From assembly GCF_013359725.1 (NCBI RefSeq), contig NZ_JABFMW010000002.1, positions 62,001 through 126,000 of the forward strand: DNA of 64,000 bases, given 5' to 3'. Under the pieces are notes generated by a model. That model saw only the letters and a list, made by a program, of their open reading frames with translations. It did not search any database and had not been told where the DNA came from. This stretch comes from Pseudarthrobacter sp. C4D7 (GTDB taxonomy: Bacteria > Actinomycetota > Actinomycetes > Actinomycetales > Micrococcaceae). Below, piece after piece: positions 17,878 to 26,637 of the stretch. Every line of letters starts with the position of its first letter. Positions within the stretch are counted from its first letter, which is position 1. The translations under genes were made by a program, and so were the position numbers.

Positions 17878-18819
17878 TCAGTGCATGCCGCGCAGCAACC
17901 TGGCCAGGACCGGGACGTTGACCGTATTGGGGGCCGGGCCGGAGGCCAGGAATTCCTTCATGCCGCGCGCCAGGCCCGCTGCGTTAACGATCTGGACGGT
18001 TTCCAGCGCATCTGCCTGGCGGCGGTGGTGGTCGATCACCGGTTCATGGAGGTTGCCGTCGGGGCTGTGCACCACGGTCCACCCCGTGACGTTGAGCTCG
18101 GGAAAGATGTCCTGCATGGCCCACACCACGCGGGCAAGCTGCGGCGGGGCCACCGCGCGGCCGCCGTGGTTGAGGGTGCGGCCGTCCCAGGCGTAGGCGC
18201 CCTTGGGCAGGAGCATCGAGTTGACCAGGGCCAGGCGGTAGCCGGAGAGGACAGCATGGTCGATGTGGCTGTTGTCCGCCGGTGACTGCAGGCCGTTGAC
18301 CAGGCGTGCGGCGGGGATGGCCGGCAGGACCTGCCGGGTCAGCAGCTGCACGGTGCGCATCTCCCGCTGGATGCGGGCCTCGGCACCGAAAATGCCACGC
18401 TTGCGGGGCATTCCGTGGACCTGCTGCCGGGCCTGGGCAAAGGGGATGAGCGGGACGTCGTTGCCCTCGAAGGGCGGAACGTAGACGGGCGGATCGCCGG
18501 CCGTGCTCCTGCCGTTGCCCGGCCGGCGGACGGTTGCGGATGCGCGGCTTCCGGCGGCCGGCGCATCAAAGTGGGCGCCGTCGTCGGACGCGGCGCTGCG
18601 GCCCGTGCCCGCGCCGTACGAGCGGTCGTAGGCTTTCCTGCGCTGCGGATCGATCAGGGTCTCATAGGCGGCAGTGACGCGGCGGAACGTCGCGGCGTCA
18701 CCTCCGTGGTCCGGGTGGGCCATCCTGGCAGCGCGGCGGTAGGCGACCTTGATTTCCTTGTCGGTGGCGGTCACGGCCACCCGAAGGACCTGGTAATGGG
18801 AGCTGTTGCCCTCGGTCAA
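17878..18819 (-). CDS. J-domain (DnaJ-like) protein
   Basis: Protein of 313 residues with an N-terminal J domain (about 6-68: SHYQVLRVAVTATDKEIKVA, then the diagnostic HPD in RMAHPDHGGDAATF). The Gly/Phe-rich and zinc-finger domains of true DnaJ are missing. Instead there is a linker and a C-terminal domain of about 190 residues that I do not recognise (for example MPRKRGIFGAEARIQREMRT and GYRLALVNSMLLPKGAYAWD). J proteins stimulate Hsp70 ATPase, so this is probably a specialised co-chaperone with its own client or location. It lies upstream of trmL on the same strand; the link is probably only positional. Confidence 0.85.
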   Translation of the reverse strand: MTEGNSSHYQVLRVAVTATDKEIKVAYRRAARMAHPDHGGDAATFRRVTAAYETLIDPQRRKAYDRSYGAGTGRSAASDDGAHFDAPAAGSRASATVRRPGNGRSTAGDPPVYVPPFEGNDVPLIPFAQARQQVHGMPRKRGIFGAEARIQREMRTVQLLTRQVLPAIPAARLVNGLQSPADNSHIDHAVLSGYRLALVNSMLLPKGAYAWDGRTLNHGGRAVAPPQLARVVWAMQDIFPELNVTGWTVVHSPDGNLHEPVIDHHRRQADALETVQIVNAAGLARGMKEFLASGPAPNTVNVPVLARLLRGMH

Positions 18820-19015
18820 GCAATCTTCCTTCCCTTGGGGCGCGGCTTCCTCAGTCCCGGCGGGAAAGCGGAGCGCCCGCCCAGTCTAGCCAGCGTGGAT
18901 GGTGCGCCTTCGGTGACAACGAACATCCCGGGTCTGTGGGTTCCCGGCGGAGCCTGAGTCTAGACTCGTGCCTGCGCGGTGCGAATGCCGGCTGAGGGGG
19001 ATGGACGGAGTGGAG

Positions 19016-19711
19016 ATGGAAAAGCCGACGACGGCGGAGCAGGCTGCCAGGTCGTGGCGCCGGGCAGTGTTGCTGGGGATTGGCTGCATGGTGGCCGCCC
19101 TCCTGGGCGGTTGCAGCGTTGACGTCCCGGATCCCTCTGTCACTGCAGCCCCCGCCGGCACCCCGGTGCCGGCCACTCCAACCATCACGCCCGGCCATGA
19201 TGCGGCCGCAGTGGCGGCACGTGATATGCCCTTCGCGGCAGGCAGCGACCTGGCCCCAGGGGTACCCGTGGGCATCTCCGATGACCTCAAGGGTGCGCCG
19301 GGCTGGAGTGCGGTAAAAGAGAACGTGGCCGGTGCCAGCCAGTATGCCAAGGCCGACGGCTGCGTCGTTTCCGCCAGGGTCAGCACCGGTCAGGACGCGC
19401 TGGTGCGCACTGACGACCGGGAGTCCACCGTTGCCCTGTTCCAATACCTGGATGCGACCATCCAGCCTTCGTACCTGAAATCGGCAACCCTGCAGTGGGG
19501 CGGCACCCCCGAGGCTCCCGGGCGGACCGTGGAAGTGCTGGCCCTGGAACAGGCAGCACCCGGCGGACGTTCCACCGCAGTGCTGGCCAGGGTGTTCGGC
19601 GCTGCTGCTTCCTCGGCTTACGTATCCGTGTCCTGCCCGGACGCGGCAACCCTTGGCGCGGCGCGGCAGGATCTGGGCCGGTACCTGGCCCTGGTGCCGC
19701 CGGCCGCGTGA
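19016..19711 (+). CDS. hypothetical lipoprotein
   Basis: Predicted lipoprotein of 231 residues from the ATG at 19016 (GGAG five bases upstream); in-frame alternatives are GTG 18968, ATG 19001 and GTG 19010. A basic head (SWRRAVLLGIG) and hydrophobic stretch end in the lipobox LLGGCS, so the mature protein would be anchored outside the membrane. The mature part starts with a Pro/Thr-rich linker (VTAAPAGTPVPATPTITPG) and continues into a compact domain of about 160 residues with two cysteines (in DGCVVSARV and VSCPDAATLG) that could form a disulfide. I do not recognise the domain. It is divergent from the J-domain gene and convergent with the doxX gene, with a terminator hairpin at 19737-19769. 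Confidence 0.75.
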   Translation: MEKPTTAEQAARSWRRAVLLGIGCMVAALLGGCSVDVPDPSVTAAPAGTPVPATPTITPGHDAAAVAARDMPFAAGSDLAPGVPVGISDDLKGAPGWSAVKENVAGASQYAKADGCVVSARVSTGQDALVRTDDRESTVALFQYLDATIQPSYLKSATLQWGGTPEAPGRTVEVLALEQAAPGGRSTAVLARVFGAAASSAYVSVSCPDAATLGAARQDLGRYLALVPPAA

Positions 19712-19736
19712 GTTCCTGCCGTTGGCAGGCGCAAAA

Positions 19737-19769
19737 CCGCCGGCGGCTGGAGGGCTCAGCCGCCGGCGG
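19737..19769. terminator. hairpin between convergent lipoprotein and DoxX genes
   Basis: CCGCCGGCGGCTG (19737-19749) and CAGCCGCCGGCGG (19757-19769) form a perfect 13-bp stem with a seven-base loop. It is flanked by AAAA on the left and a T-rich GTCTGTGT on the right, so it may work in both directions. Confidence 0.8.
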
Positions 19770-19814
19770 GTCTGTGTGGCTGCAATGTCCTGCGCCCGGC
19801 AAACGCCTGCGGCG

Positions 19815-20237
19815 TCACGCTGTGGTCCGGCTGGTCCCCGCTGACAGCCGGTTGAGGGCCAAGGCGCCAACCAACAGCCCGAAGTCACGCAGCGCGACGT
19901 CGTAGAAGCTGCCCAGCAGGAGCAGGTTGATGATGATTCCGGCCAGCCACGCGGCCACGATCAACGAGCCGTATTTAGGACGCACCGCCACGGCCACGCC
20001 GGCGATGATTTCCACGACCCCCACGATGTACATGAAGGTCTGGGCCGGCAGCGGCACGATGGCCGTGGCCTGGGGTGCCAGGTACATGGTCCAGTGCGTG
20101 AGGATGTTGGTGAATTTGTCCAGGCCGAAGAGGATCGGTGCGACGGTGAACACGGTACGCAGCAGCAGGAACGCCTGCCGCGCCGGCGACACGGTGGCTG
20201 GTGCATGATGGGCCCGCATTGCCGATGCTGATTTCAT
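19815..20237 (-). CDS. DoxX family membrane protein
   Basis: Small integral membrane protein of 140 residues with four hydrophobic segments (about 20-40, 62-83, 88-108 and 113-131). The first includes FLLLRTVFTVAPILFGLDKF and the second YIVGVVEIIAGVAVAVRPKYG, as in DoxX/DUF417-like proteins. DoxX proteins have been tied to redox and thiol stress complexes in mycobacteria, but their chemistry is not settled. AGAAGGAG precedes the ATG. The gene is divergent from a Cys-rich HTH regulator, and their promoters overlap (20266-20306), so it is the obvious candidate target of that regulator. Confidence 0.82.
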   Translation of the reverse strand: MKSASAMRAHHAPATVSPARQAFLLLRTVFTVAPILFGLDKFTNILTHWTMYLAPQATAIVPLPAQTFMYIVGVVEIIAGVAVAVRPKYGSLIVAAWLAGIIINLLLLGSFYDVALRDFGLLVGALALNRLSAGTSRTTA

Positions 20238-20265
20238 GGTGCTCTCCTTCTAAAAGTAGGTATGT

Positions 20266-20306
20266 CAATTTTAGAAAGTTGTTGGTCTATAATCAAGACA
20301 TCTTGA
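20266..20306. promoter_or_regulatory. overlapping divergent promoters with two operator-like dyads
   Basis: On the plus strand TATAAT (20288-20293) is a perfect -10 for the HTH gene. On the minus strand TTGATT (20296-20291), 17 bp and TAAAAT (20273-20268) make a good promoter for doxX. Dyad 1, CAATTTTAGAAAGTTG (20266-20281), covers the minus -10. Dyad 2, TCAAGA-CA-TCTTGA (20293-20306), is perfect and abuts the plus -10 and the minus -35. Binding at either would affect both genes. Confidence 0.72.
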
Positions 20307-20326
20307 CTTTGGAAATTGGAGGCGCC

Positions 20327-20986
20327 ATGTACCGAATTCCCTGGGCAGACAGGATTGCTGCCGTTGCGTCGCTGACCGACGCCAAGAGGCTGCAGCTTTT
20401 TGAACTGGTCGCAGCCTCACCCCGCCCGCTGGGACGCGACGAGGTGGCCGAAACTGCCGGGATGGCGCGCAGCACCGTCTCCTTCCATCTGGACAGGCTG
20501 GTCCAGGACGGCCTGCTGGCCGTGGAATTCCACAAACCCGCCGGCAGGACCGGTCCGGGGTCCGGTCGTCCCGCCAAGATGTACCGGCCGGTTGGAAGTG
20601 AAGTGGGAGCGTCCGTACCGGACCGGAACTACGACCTCGCCGGGGAGCTGATGGCCGGGGCCATCGAGGCCACCGAAGCCGAAGGATTGGCGGTGGGGGA
20701 GTCATTGCGCGCCGTCGCCTTCCGGAAAGGCCGGGAACTGGCGGAAGGTTCGGCGGGCCTGGAAGAGTTCCTGGCAGAAACGGGCTATCAGCCGGAGCCC
20801 GACGGGGACGGGGGATACCTGCTGCCCAACTGCCCGTTCCACCGGCTGTCGCGGTCCCATGCGGCAGTGGTGTGCGACATGAACGGCGCCTTCCTGCGGG
20901 GGGCTGCGGTTGGCTGCGGCGGCGCCGAGGACCGGGTTGTCCCCGTTGCAGGCCACTGCTGCGCACGGATTACCGGCGGGAGCTGA
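20327..20986 (+). CDS. winged-helix regulator with C-terminal cysteine cluster (SufR/COG2345-like)
   Basis: Start at ATG 20327 with GGAGG four bases upstream; 219 residues. The N-terminal winged helix (about 5-80) is of the ArsR/HTH_20 type, with DAKRLQLFELVAASPRPLGR and MARSTVSFHLDRLVQDGLL as the recognition region and GPGSGRPAKMYRP as the wing. The C-terminal domain ends in five cysteines spaced C-X13-C-X13-C-X13-C-C (NCPFH, VVCDM, VGCGG, GHCC). SufR regulators bind a [4Fe-4S] cluster with closely similar spacing (C-X12-C-X13-C-X14-C), so this may sense Fe-S status or redox. The cysteine desulfurase gene begins 47 bp downstream. Cluster binding is inferred. Confidence 0.82.
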   Translation: MYRIPWADRIAAVASLTDAKRLQLFELVAASPRPLGRDEVAETAGMARSTVSFHLDRLVQDGLLAVEFHKPAGRTGPGSGRPAKMYRPVGSEVGASVPDRNYDLAGELMAGAIEATEAEGLAVGESLRAVAFRKGRELAEGSAGLEEFLAETGYQPEPDGDGGYLLPNCPFHRLSRSHAAVVCDMNGAFLRGAAVGCGGAEDRVVPVAGHCCARITGGS

Positions 20987-21021
20987 CCGCTCCACGCGGC
21001 GGCCACCGGGACCGGCCGCGA

Positions 21022-21036
21022 TAGAATTAACGGATG
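21022..21036 (+). promoter_or_regulatory. -10 element six bases before cysteine desulfurase start (leaderless pattern)
   Basis: TAGAAT (21022-21027) is followed by exactly six bases and then the ATG at 21034. There is no Shine-Dalgarno sequence. A transcript starting on the A of ATG is the simplest reading. No clear -35 is present. Confidence 0.5.
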
Positions 21037-22263
21037 CCCGCCTACCTCGACCACGCCGCCACCACCCCGTTGTCCGAAGCCGCGCTCACTGCCATGACGC
21101 GTGAACTGGCGAGGACCGGCAACCCTTCGTCACTGCACGGATCCGGGCGTCGGGCCCGCCGTGCCGTCGAGGACGCGCGGGAGGCGATTGCGGCCGCAGC
21201 CGGCGCCCATCCCTCGGAAGTCATCTTTACGTCCGGAGGCACCGAGGCGGACAACCTCGCCGTCAAGGGCTTGTACTGGTCCCGCGTGGCAGAAGACCCG
21301 AAGCGACGACGCATCCTTTGCTCCGCCGTCGAACATCATGCGGTGCTTGACACGGTGGAATGGCTGGAACGCCATGAAGGCGCCGACGTAGCGTGGCTCA
21401 AGGTGGACAGCGAGGGCGTTGTGGACCTCGAGGCACTCGAAGCCGAGCTGTCCCGTGATCCCGGGACCGTGGCGCTGGTGACCGTGATGTGGGCCAACAA
21501 TGAGGTGGGAACCATCCAGCCCATCACGCGGATTGTCGAACTGGCCCATGCCGCCGGGGTGCCGGTGCATTCTGATGCGGTCCAGGCCTTTGGCTCAGTC
21601 CCAGTGCACTTCAAGGATTCCGGCCTGGACGCCATGTCCATTTCCGGCCACAAGATCGGCGGCCCGGTGGGTGTGGGCGCACTCCTGCTGGGGCGGGCCG
21701 TGAAACTGACACCCGTGCAGCACGGCGGCGGCCAGGAGCGCGATGTCCGCTCCGGCACGCTGGACACCGCCTCAATTTCTGCCTTTGCGGCGGCGGCGGA
21801 ATCCGTTACTGCCGCTTTGCCCGCGGAAGCGGCGCGAATCGCAGCCCTGCGCGACCGGCTGATCGACGGTGTCCGCGAACGGGTCCCGGAGGCGGTTCTT
21901 CGCGGGACCACCGGCGGGCGCCGGCTGCCGGGCAATGCGCACTTCACCTTCCCGGGCTGCGAAGGGGATTCGCTGCTGTTCCTCCTTGACCTTGCCGGCA
22001 TTGAATCGTCCACCGGTTCGGCCTGCACTGCAGGTGTGCCCCGCCCCTCCCACGTCCTACTGGCCATGGGCCTGGATGAAGAGACCGCGCGCGGGGCCCA
22101 GCGGTTCAGCCTGGGACACGCCTCCACGGAGGCCGACGTCGATGCCCTTCTTTCGGCGCTGCCCGAAGCGTATGTGCGGGCCCGCCAGGCCGGCATGGCA
22201 GGACATGAATCCTCGATCCAGACCGCCGGCACGGAAGCGCGGAAGGCCCTCCGCGGTATGTAA
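21034..22263 (+). CDS. cysteine desulfurase (NifS/IscS family)
   Basis: PLP-dependent aminotransferase-fold enzyme of 409 residues. It begins [21 protein letters not shown] lies on Lys207 in [10 protein letters not shown], His101-102 occurs in [10 protein letters not shown], and the persulfide-forming Cys331 sits in [15 protein letters not shown]. It moves sulfur from cysteine to acceptors for Fe-S clusters and tRNA thiolation. The mnmA gene for tRNA 2-thiolation follows 132 bp later, the same order as iscS-trmU in M. tuberculosis, which favours a tRNA-sulfur role with possible Fe-S duties. The last 20 or so residues ([19 protein letters not shown]) go beyond the conserved core. Confidence 0.93.
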   Translation: MPAYLDHAATTPLSEAALTAMTRELARTGNPSSLHGSGRRARRAVEDAREAIAAAAGAHPSEVIFTSGGTEADNLAVKGLYWSRVAEDPKRRRILCSAVEHHAVLDTVEWLERHEGADVAWLKVDSEGVVDLEALEAELSRDPGTVALVTVMWANNEVGTIQPITRIVELAHAAGVPVHSDAVQAFGSVPVHFKDSGLDAMSISGHKIGGPVGVGALLLGRAVKLTPVQHGGGQERDVRSGTLDTASISAFAAAAESVTAALPAEAARIAALRDRLIDGVRERVPEAVLRGTTGGRRLPGNAHFTFPGCEGDSLLFLLDLAGIESSTGSACTAGVPRPSHVLLAMGLDEETARGAQRFSLGHASTEADVDALLSALPEAYVRARQAGMAGHESSIQTAGTEARKALRGM

Positions 22264-22395
22264 AGAACCGTGGCAGCGCACGCTGCCGCCAGCTGATTTG
22301 CATGCCGCCGTAGAATGGATAGGCGAAGATCGTTTCCGCCGCCGCTGCGTTCACCGCGGCCCCGGCGCGCACACATCCCCCAACAGAAAGCCAGC

Positions 22396-23529
22396 ATGCG
22401 AGTACTAGCAGCCATGAGCGGCGGAGTTGACTCCGCTGTTGCCGCCGCCCGCGCGGTGGAGGCAGGTCACGACGTCGTCGGCGTCCACCTGGCCTTGTCG
22501 CGCATGCCCGGCACCCTGCGCACGGGCAGCCGCGGCTGCTGCACCATCGAGGACTCCCGGGATGCGTGGCGGGCCTGCGATGTGCTGGGCATTCCCTACT
22601 ACGTGTGGGACTTTTCCGAACGCTTCAAGGAAGACGTCGTCCAGGACTTCATTGACGAATATGCCGCCGGCCGGACGCCCAACCCCTGCATGCGCTGCAA
22701 CGAGCGGATCAAGTTCGCAGCGCTGCTGGAGAAGGCGATAGCCCTCGGGTTCGACGCCGTCTGTACGGGCCACTACGCCAAGGTCATCGAGGATGCTGAC
22801 GGCAACCGGGAGCTGCACCGCGCGGCAGACTGGGCCAAGGACCAGAGCTACGTCCTGGGCGTGCTCACCCACGAACAACTCAAGCATTCGATGTTCCCGC
22901 TTGCCGACACCCCGTCCAAGGCGGAGGTCCGGGCCGAGGCGGCGCGGCGCGGCCTTTCCGTTGCCAACAAGCCGGACAGCCACGACATCTGCTTCATTCC
23001 CGACGGCGACACTGCCGGCTGGCTGGCCGAGAAGATCGACATGACCCAGGGCGACATCGTGGATGAAACCGGTGCGAAGGTGGGGGAGCACCCGGGGGCC
23101 AATGCCTTCACCGTTGGCCAGCGGCGCGGCCTCAAGCTCGGAACCCCGGCCGCTGACGGAAAGCCCCGCTTCGTCCTGGAAATCCGGCCCAAGGAAAACA
23201 AAGTGGTGGTGGGCCCCGAAGCCTTGCTGGCCATCGACGAGATCCGCGGCATCAAAGTCTCCTGGGCAGGCCTGCCCATCGCCGAGGTGGAAACGGGCGC
23301 CGCGTTCGACTGCTATGCACAGGTCCGGGCACACGGGGACCCGGTCCCGGCTACGGCCCGGATGGAACCTGGCGCGGACGGTGCGGCCGGCAACCAGGTG
23401 GTGGTCCGGTTGGTGACCCCGCTGCGCGGTGTGGCCCCGGGACAGACAGTGGTTCTCTACCAGGGCAGCCGGGTGCTGGGCCAGGCCACGATCGACGCCG
23501 CCCGCTCGCTCCAGCGCGCCGCACTGTAA
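22396..23529 (+). CDS. mnmA: tRNA-specific 2-thiouridylase MnmA
   Basis: Enzyme of 377 residues that installs the 2-thio group on wobble uridine of tRNA-Glu, -Gln and -Lys. The ATG at 22396 is chosen because it gives the family start [17 protein letters not shown] with the PP-loop SGGVDS at 8-13; the frame is open from 22315. The catalytic nucleophile is Cys101 ([10 protein letters not shown]) and the persulfide Cys is Cys199 ([11 protein letters not shown]), matching positions 102 and 199 of the E. coli enzyme. [12 protein letters not shown] is also present. A -10-like TAGAAT lies at 22311-22316. Sulfur probably comes from the desulfurase encoded just upstream. Confidence 0.96.
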   Translation: MRVLAAMSGGVDSAVAAARAVEAGHDVVGVHLALSRMPGTLRTGSRGCCTIEDSRDAWRACDVLGIPYYVWDFSERFKEDVVQDFIDEYAAGRTPNPCMRCNERIKFAALLEKAIALGFDAVCTGHYAKVIEDADGNRELHRAADWAKDQSYVLGVLTHEQLKHSMFPLADTPSKAEVRAEAARRGLSVANKPDSHDICFIPDGDTAGWLAEKIDMTQGDIVDETGAKVGEHPGANAFTVGQRRGLKLGTPAADGKPRFVLEIRPKENKVVVGPEALLAIDEIRGIKVSWAGLPIAEVETGAAFDCYAQVRAHGDPVPATARMEPGADGAAGNQVVVRLVTPLRGVAPGQTVVLYQGSRVLGQATIDAARSLQRAAL

Positions 23530-23544
23530 AAAATTGCGGGCTTC

Positions 23545-23579
23545 AGCGCCGCCACGGTTCCGCCGTGGCGGCGCTTTTT
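23545..23579 (+). terminator. terminator after mnmA
   Basis: AGCGCCGCCACGG (23545-23557) pairs perfectly with CCGTGGCGGCGCT (23563-23575) around a five-base loop and runs into TTTTT. It lies 15 bp after the mnmA stop and separates it from the ABC importer operon. Confidence 0.93.
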
Positions 23580-23779
23580 CGTGCCCGTTGATCCTCTTCG
23601 CCGGTTCTGCCGGGCCTGCCGGGTAACTTTTAAGAAAATTTTGTGGTGGAACTCACAGAAACGGCCGTCCCGAGGGCTGACTCTCTGATTCAATCGAGTG
23701 ATCAGCACTGCACGCCGGCGCCTGCAGCTATCAACCTGTGGTTCCGGCGTGCGCGTACTCATCGGAAAGAAGTCCACAG

Positions 23780-25417
23780 ATGATCAAGAGCACAACGGCC
23801 CTGCACCGCGCCATCGCGCTGGCAGGCATCTCCGCCCTCGCCCTGACAGCCTGCACAGGGCCCTCGGGCGGCGGCGGGGGAACGTCCACCGGGAATGCCG
23901 GTGGCGGTGCCATAACGTTCGGAACGACGGACAAAGTCGTCACCCTCGACCCCGCCGGCTCCTACGACGCGGGTTCCTTCCTGGTAATGAACCAGATCTA
24001 CCCCTTCCTGATGAACTCCAAGCCCGGTTCGGCCGAGGTCAGCCCGGACATCGCGGAGTCGGCTTCCTTCACCGCCCCCACCGAGTTCACCGTGAAGCTC
24101 AAGCCCAACCTCAAGTTCGCCAACGGCCACGCCCTGACCGCCTCGGACGTGAAGTTCTCCTACGACCGCGTGGTGAAGATCGATGATCCCAACGGCCCGG
24201 CATCCCTGCTGTCCAACCTGAAATCGGTCGAGGCCAAGGATGACACCACCGTGGTCTTCACGCTCAAGGAAGCCAACGACCAGGTGTTCCCCAGTGTCCT
24301 GGGCACCAACACGGGTCCCATTGTGGACGAGGAAGTCTTCCCCGCGGACAAGGTGATGAGCGATGAGGAGATCGTCGCCGGCAAGCCCTTCGCAGGCCCC
24401 TACACCATCGATTCCTACAAGAAGAACGAACTCGTCAGCCTCAAGGCCAACGCAGACTACAACGGGCTGCTGGGCAAGCCGGCCAATGACAGCGCCGTCA
24501 TCAAGTACTACGCCGACTCCAACAACCTCAAACTGGATGTCCAGGGCGGCAACATCGACGTTGCCGGCAGAAGCCTGACCGCAACCGACGCGGCCGACCT
24601 GGACAAGGACTCCAAGGTCAAGGTCTACAAGGGGCCGGGTGGCGAGTTGCGCTACATCGTCTTCAACTTTGACACCATGCCTTTCGGCGCCAAGACCCCG
24701 GACGCCGACCCCGCCAAGGCGCTCGCTGTCCGTCAGGCCATGGCCGACATCGTGGACCGCCAGGCCATCTCGGACCAGGTCTACAAGGGCACGTACGTCC
24801 CCGCCTACTCCGTGGTTCCCGACGGCCTGCCCGGTGCCACCCAGCCCATGAAGGAGCTGTACGGCGACGGCAACGGAAAGCCGAGCCTGGACAAGGCCAA
24901 GAAGACCCTGGCGGACGCCGGCGTCACCGGTCCGGTCAACGTGAAGCTTCAGTACAACCCCGACCACTACGGCAAGTCCTCCGGTGACGAGTACGCCATG
25001 ATCAAGGAACAGCTGGAAAAGTCGGGCCTGTTCACCGTGGACCTGCAGTCCACCGAATGGGTGACCTACTCCAAGGCCCGGACCGCCGATGCCTACCCCG
25101 TCTACCAGCTTGGCTGGTTCCCGGACTACTCGGACGCGGACAACTACCTCACGCCGTTCTTCATCCCCGGTAACTTCCTGAAGAACCACTACGAGAACCC
25201 CACCGTCACTGACCTCGTGCAGAAGCAGCTCACCACGCCGGACAAGACCGAGCGCCAGAAGCTGATCGGCGATGTCCAGACGGCCGTTGCCAAGGACCTG
25301 TCCACGCTGCCGCTCCTCCAGGGCTCGCAGCTGCTGGTGGCCGGAAAGGACGTCAAGGGCGTCGAGAAAACCCTTGACCCGTCCTTCAAGACCCGCCTTG
25401 GCGTCCTGTCCAAGTAA
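23780..25417 (+). CDS. ABC transporter substrate-binding lipoprotein, family 5 (oligopeptide/dipeptide type)
   Basis: Extracellular solute receptor of 545 residues from the ATG at 23780 (GGAAAGAAG upstream). The signal peptide ends in the lipobox ALTAC, so Cys25 is the lipidated residue, followed by a Gly/Ser/Thr linker. The SBP_bac_5 fold is shown by TDKVVTLDPAGSYDAGSFLV, TVKLKPNLKFANGHALTASDVKFSYDR and later VRQAMADIVDRQAI with AYPVYQLGWFPDYSDADNYL. It delivers peptides or similar solutes to the two permeases encoded next. The 127-bp gap downstream contains a hairpin that could keep receptor mRNA more abundant than permease mRNA. The ligand cannot be deduced from sequence. Confidence 0.93.
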   Translation: MIKSTTALHRAIALAGISALALTACTGPSGGGGGTSTGNAGGGAITFGTTDKVVTLDPAGSYDAGSFLVMNQIYPFLMNSKPGSAEVSPDIAESASFTAPTEFTVKLKPNLKFANGHALTASDVKFSYDRVVKIDDPNGPASLLSNLKSVEAKDDTTVVFTLKEANDQVFPSVLGTNTGPIVDEEVFPADKVMSDEEIVAGKPFAGPYTIDSYKKNELVSLKANADYNGLLGKPANDSAVIKYYADSNNLKLDVQGGNIDVAGRSLTATDAADLDKDSKVKVYKGPGGELRYIVFNFDTMPFGAKTPDADPAKALAVRQAMADIVDRQAISDQVYKGTYVPAYSVVPDGLPGATQPMKELYGDGNGKPSLDKAKKTLADAGVTGPVNVKLQYNPDHYGKSSGDEYAMIKEQLEKSGLFTVDLQSTEWVTYSKARTADAYPVYQLGWFPDYSDADNYLTPFFIPGNFLKNHYENPTVTDLVQKQLTTPDKTERQKLIGDVQTAVAKDLSTLPLLQGSQLLVAGKDVKGVEKTLDPSFKTRLGVLSK

Positions 25418-25451
25418 GCACTCCACCCCCATCGGGCTCTGACGGGCCAGA

Positions 25452-25482
25452 GGCGGGACGCCGCAACGGTGTCCCGCCTTTT
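25452..25482 (+). terminator. intercistronic hairpin in peptide importer operon
   Basis: GGCGGGACgCCG and CGGtGTCCCGCC (25452-25478) fold around CAA and are followed by TTTT. It lies between receptor and permease genes of one operon, so partial termination or 3' end protection of the receptor message is more likely than a full stop. Confidence 0.65.
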
Positions 25483-25544
25483 GCCGGTCATCAGCCAGCA
25501 ACGAGGGGACTGCTGGCTCCCGGTCACCACGAATCCAGGTACCG

Positions 25545-26636
25545 ATGACATCTTTGATAGACGCGCCACCAAGTGACGCCGACGCACTCCTCCCGCCCAA
25601 GAAAAAGCAGGCAGGCGGCGGGCTGGGCCAGTACATCCTGGTCCGCTTCCTGCTGATTTTCCCCACCATCCTCATCCTCGTCACCATGGTGTTCTTCCTG
25701 ATGCGGATCACCGGTGATCCCATCACCGCCGCCATGGGCGGCCGGCTGCCCCCGGAACAGCTGCAGGAAAGGATCCACGCCGCCGGATACGACCGGCCAC
25801 TGCTTGTGCAGTACTTTGAATACCTGGGCCAGCTGGTCACAGGGAACTTCGGCACCACCCTCTCGGACAACCGCAAGGTCACCGAGATGCTCACAACCTA
25901 CGGGGCCGCCACGCTGGAACTCTCCATCAACGCCATCATCGTGGCGCTGCTGGTCGGCATCCCGCTGGGCATGGTCGCCGCCCACCGCCGTGACCACCTG
26001 CCGGATGCCGTCCTCCGGATCCTGGCCATCCTGTTCTACGCCACCCCTGTTTTCTTTGCCGGCATGCTGCTCAAATTGGTGTTCTCCGTCTGGCTGGGCT
26101 GGCTTCCGGTCGCCGGCCGCGCAGGGACCAGGACCGAACTGTCCCTCACGGCGCTGGAGGCACCCACCGGCATCTACTGGCTGGATGCCCTGCGCAGCGG
26201 CAACATGGCCGCCTTCAGTGACGTCATGTCCCACGCCGTCCTTCCCGCGCTGGCGCTCGGACTCCTGACCGCGGGAGTCTTCCTCCGCCTGGTCCGGACC
26301 AACGTCATCGGCACCCTCGGCAAGGACTACGTTGAGGCAGGCCGTTCCCGCGGCGTCAGCGAGTTCCGACTGGTCACCAAACACGCCTACAAACCCGCGC
26401 TGATCCCGATCATCACGGTGATGGGCCTGCAGATCGCTGTCCTGCTGGGAGGTGCCGTGCTCACTGAGACCACGTTTGAGTGGAAAGGCCTCGGGTTCCA
26501 GCTGGCCAATTACCTCACGGCCCGCGACTTCGTCGCCGTGCAGGGCATCGTTGTGCTGCTGGCCGTGATCGTCGCCGTCACCAACTTCATCGTGGACATC
26601 ATCGCCGCGCTGATCGACCCCCGCGTGAGGTACTGA
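25545..26636 (+). CDS. ABC transporter permease, DppB/OppB type
   Basis: Inner-membrane permease of 363 residues with about six membrane segments, the first at 33-52 (RFLLIFPTILILVTMVFFLM). The binding-protein-dependent transport signature that docks the ATPase is clear in DYVEAGRSRGVSEFRLVTKH (EAA loop, about 265-285), followed by ITVMGLQIAVLLGGAVLTETTF. It forms the heterodimeric channel with the next gene product, which starts one base after its stop. The family is firm; the imported solute is unknown. Confidence 0.93.
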   Translation: MTSLIDAPPSDADALLPPKKKQAGGGLGQYILVRFLLIFPTILILVTMVFFLMRITGDPITAAMGGRLPPEQLQERIHAAGYDRPLLVQYFEYLGQLVTGNFGTTLSDNRKVTEMLTTYGAATLELSINAIIVALLVGIPLGMVAAHRRDHLPDAVLRILAILFYATPVFFAGMLLKLVFSVWLGWLPVAGRAGTRTELSLTALEAPTGIYWLDALRSGNMAAFSDVMSHAVLPALALGLLTAGVFLRLVRTNVIGTLGKDYVEAGRSRGVSEFRLVTKHAYKPALIPIITVMGLQIAVLLGGAVLTETTFEWKGLGFQLANYLTARDFVAVQGIVVLLAVIVAVTNFIVDIIAALIDPRVRY

Positions 26637-26637
26637 A

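Noticed and set aside
23759-25894. 711-codon open frame antisense to the importer receptor gene
   Set aside because: It mirrors the codon bias of the plus-strand gene, crosses the receptor and permease genes, and has low-complexity Gly/Val/Asp composition without recognisable motifs. It is a high-GC shadow frame.
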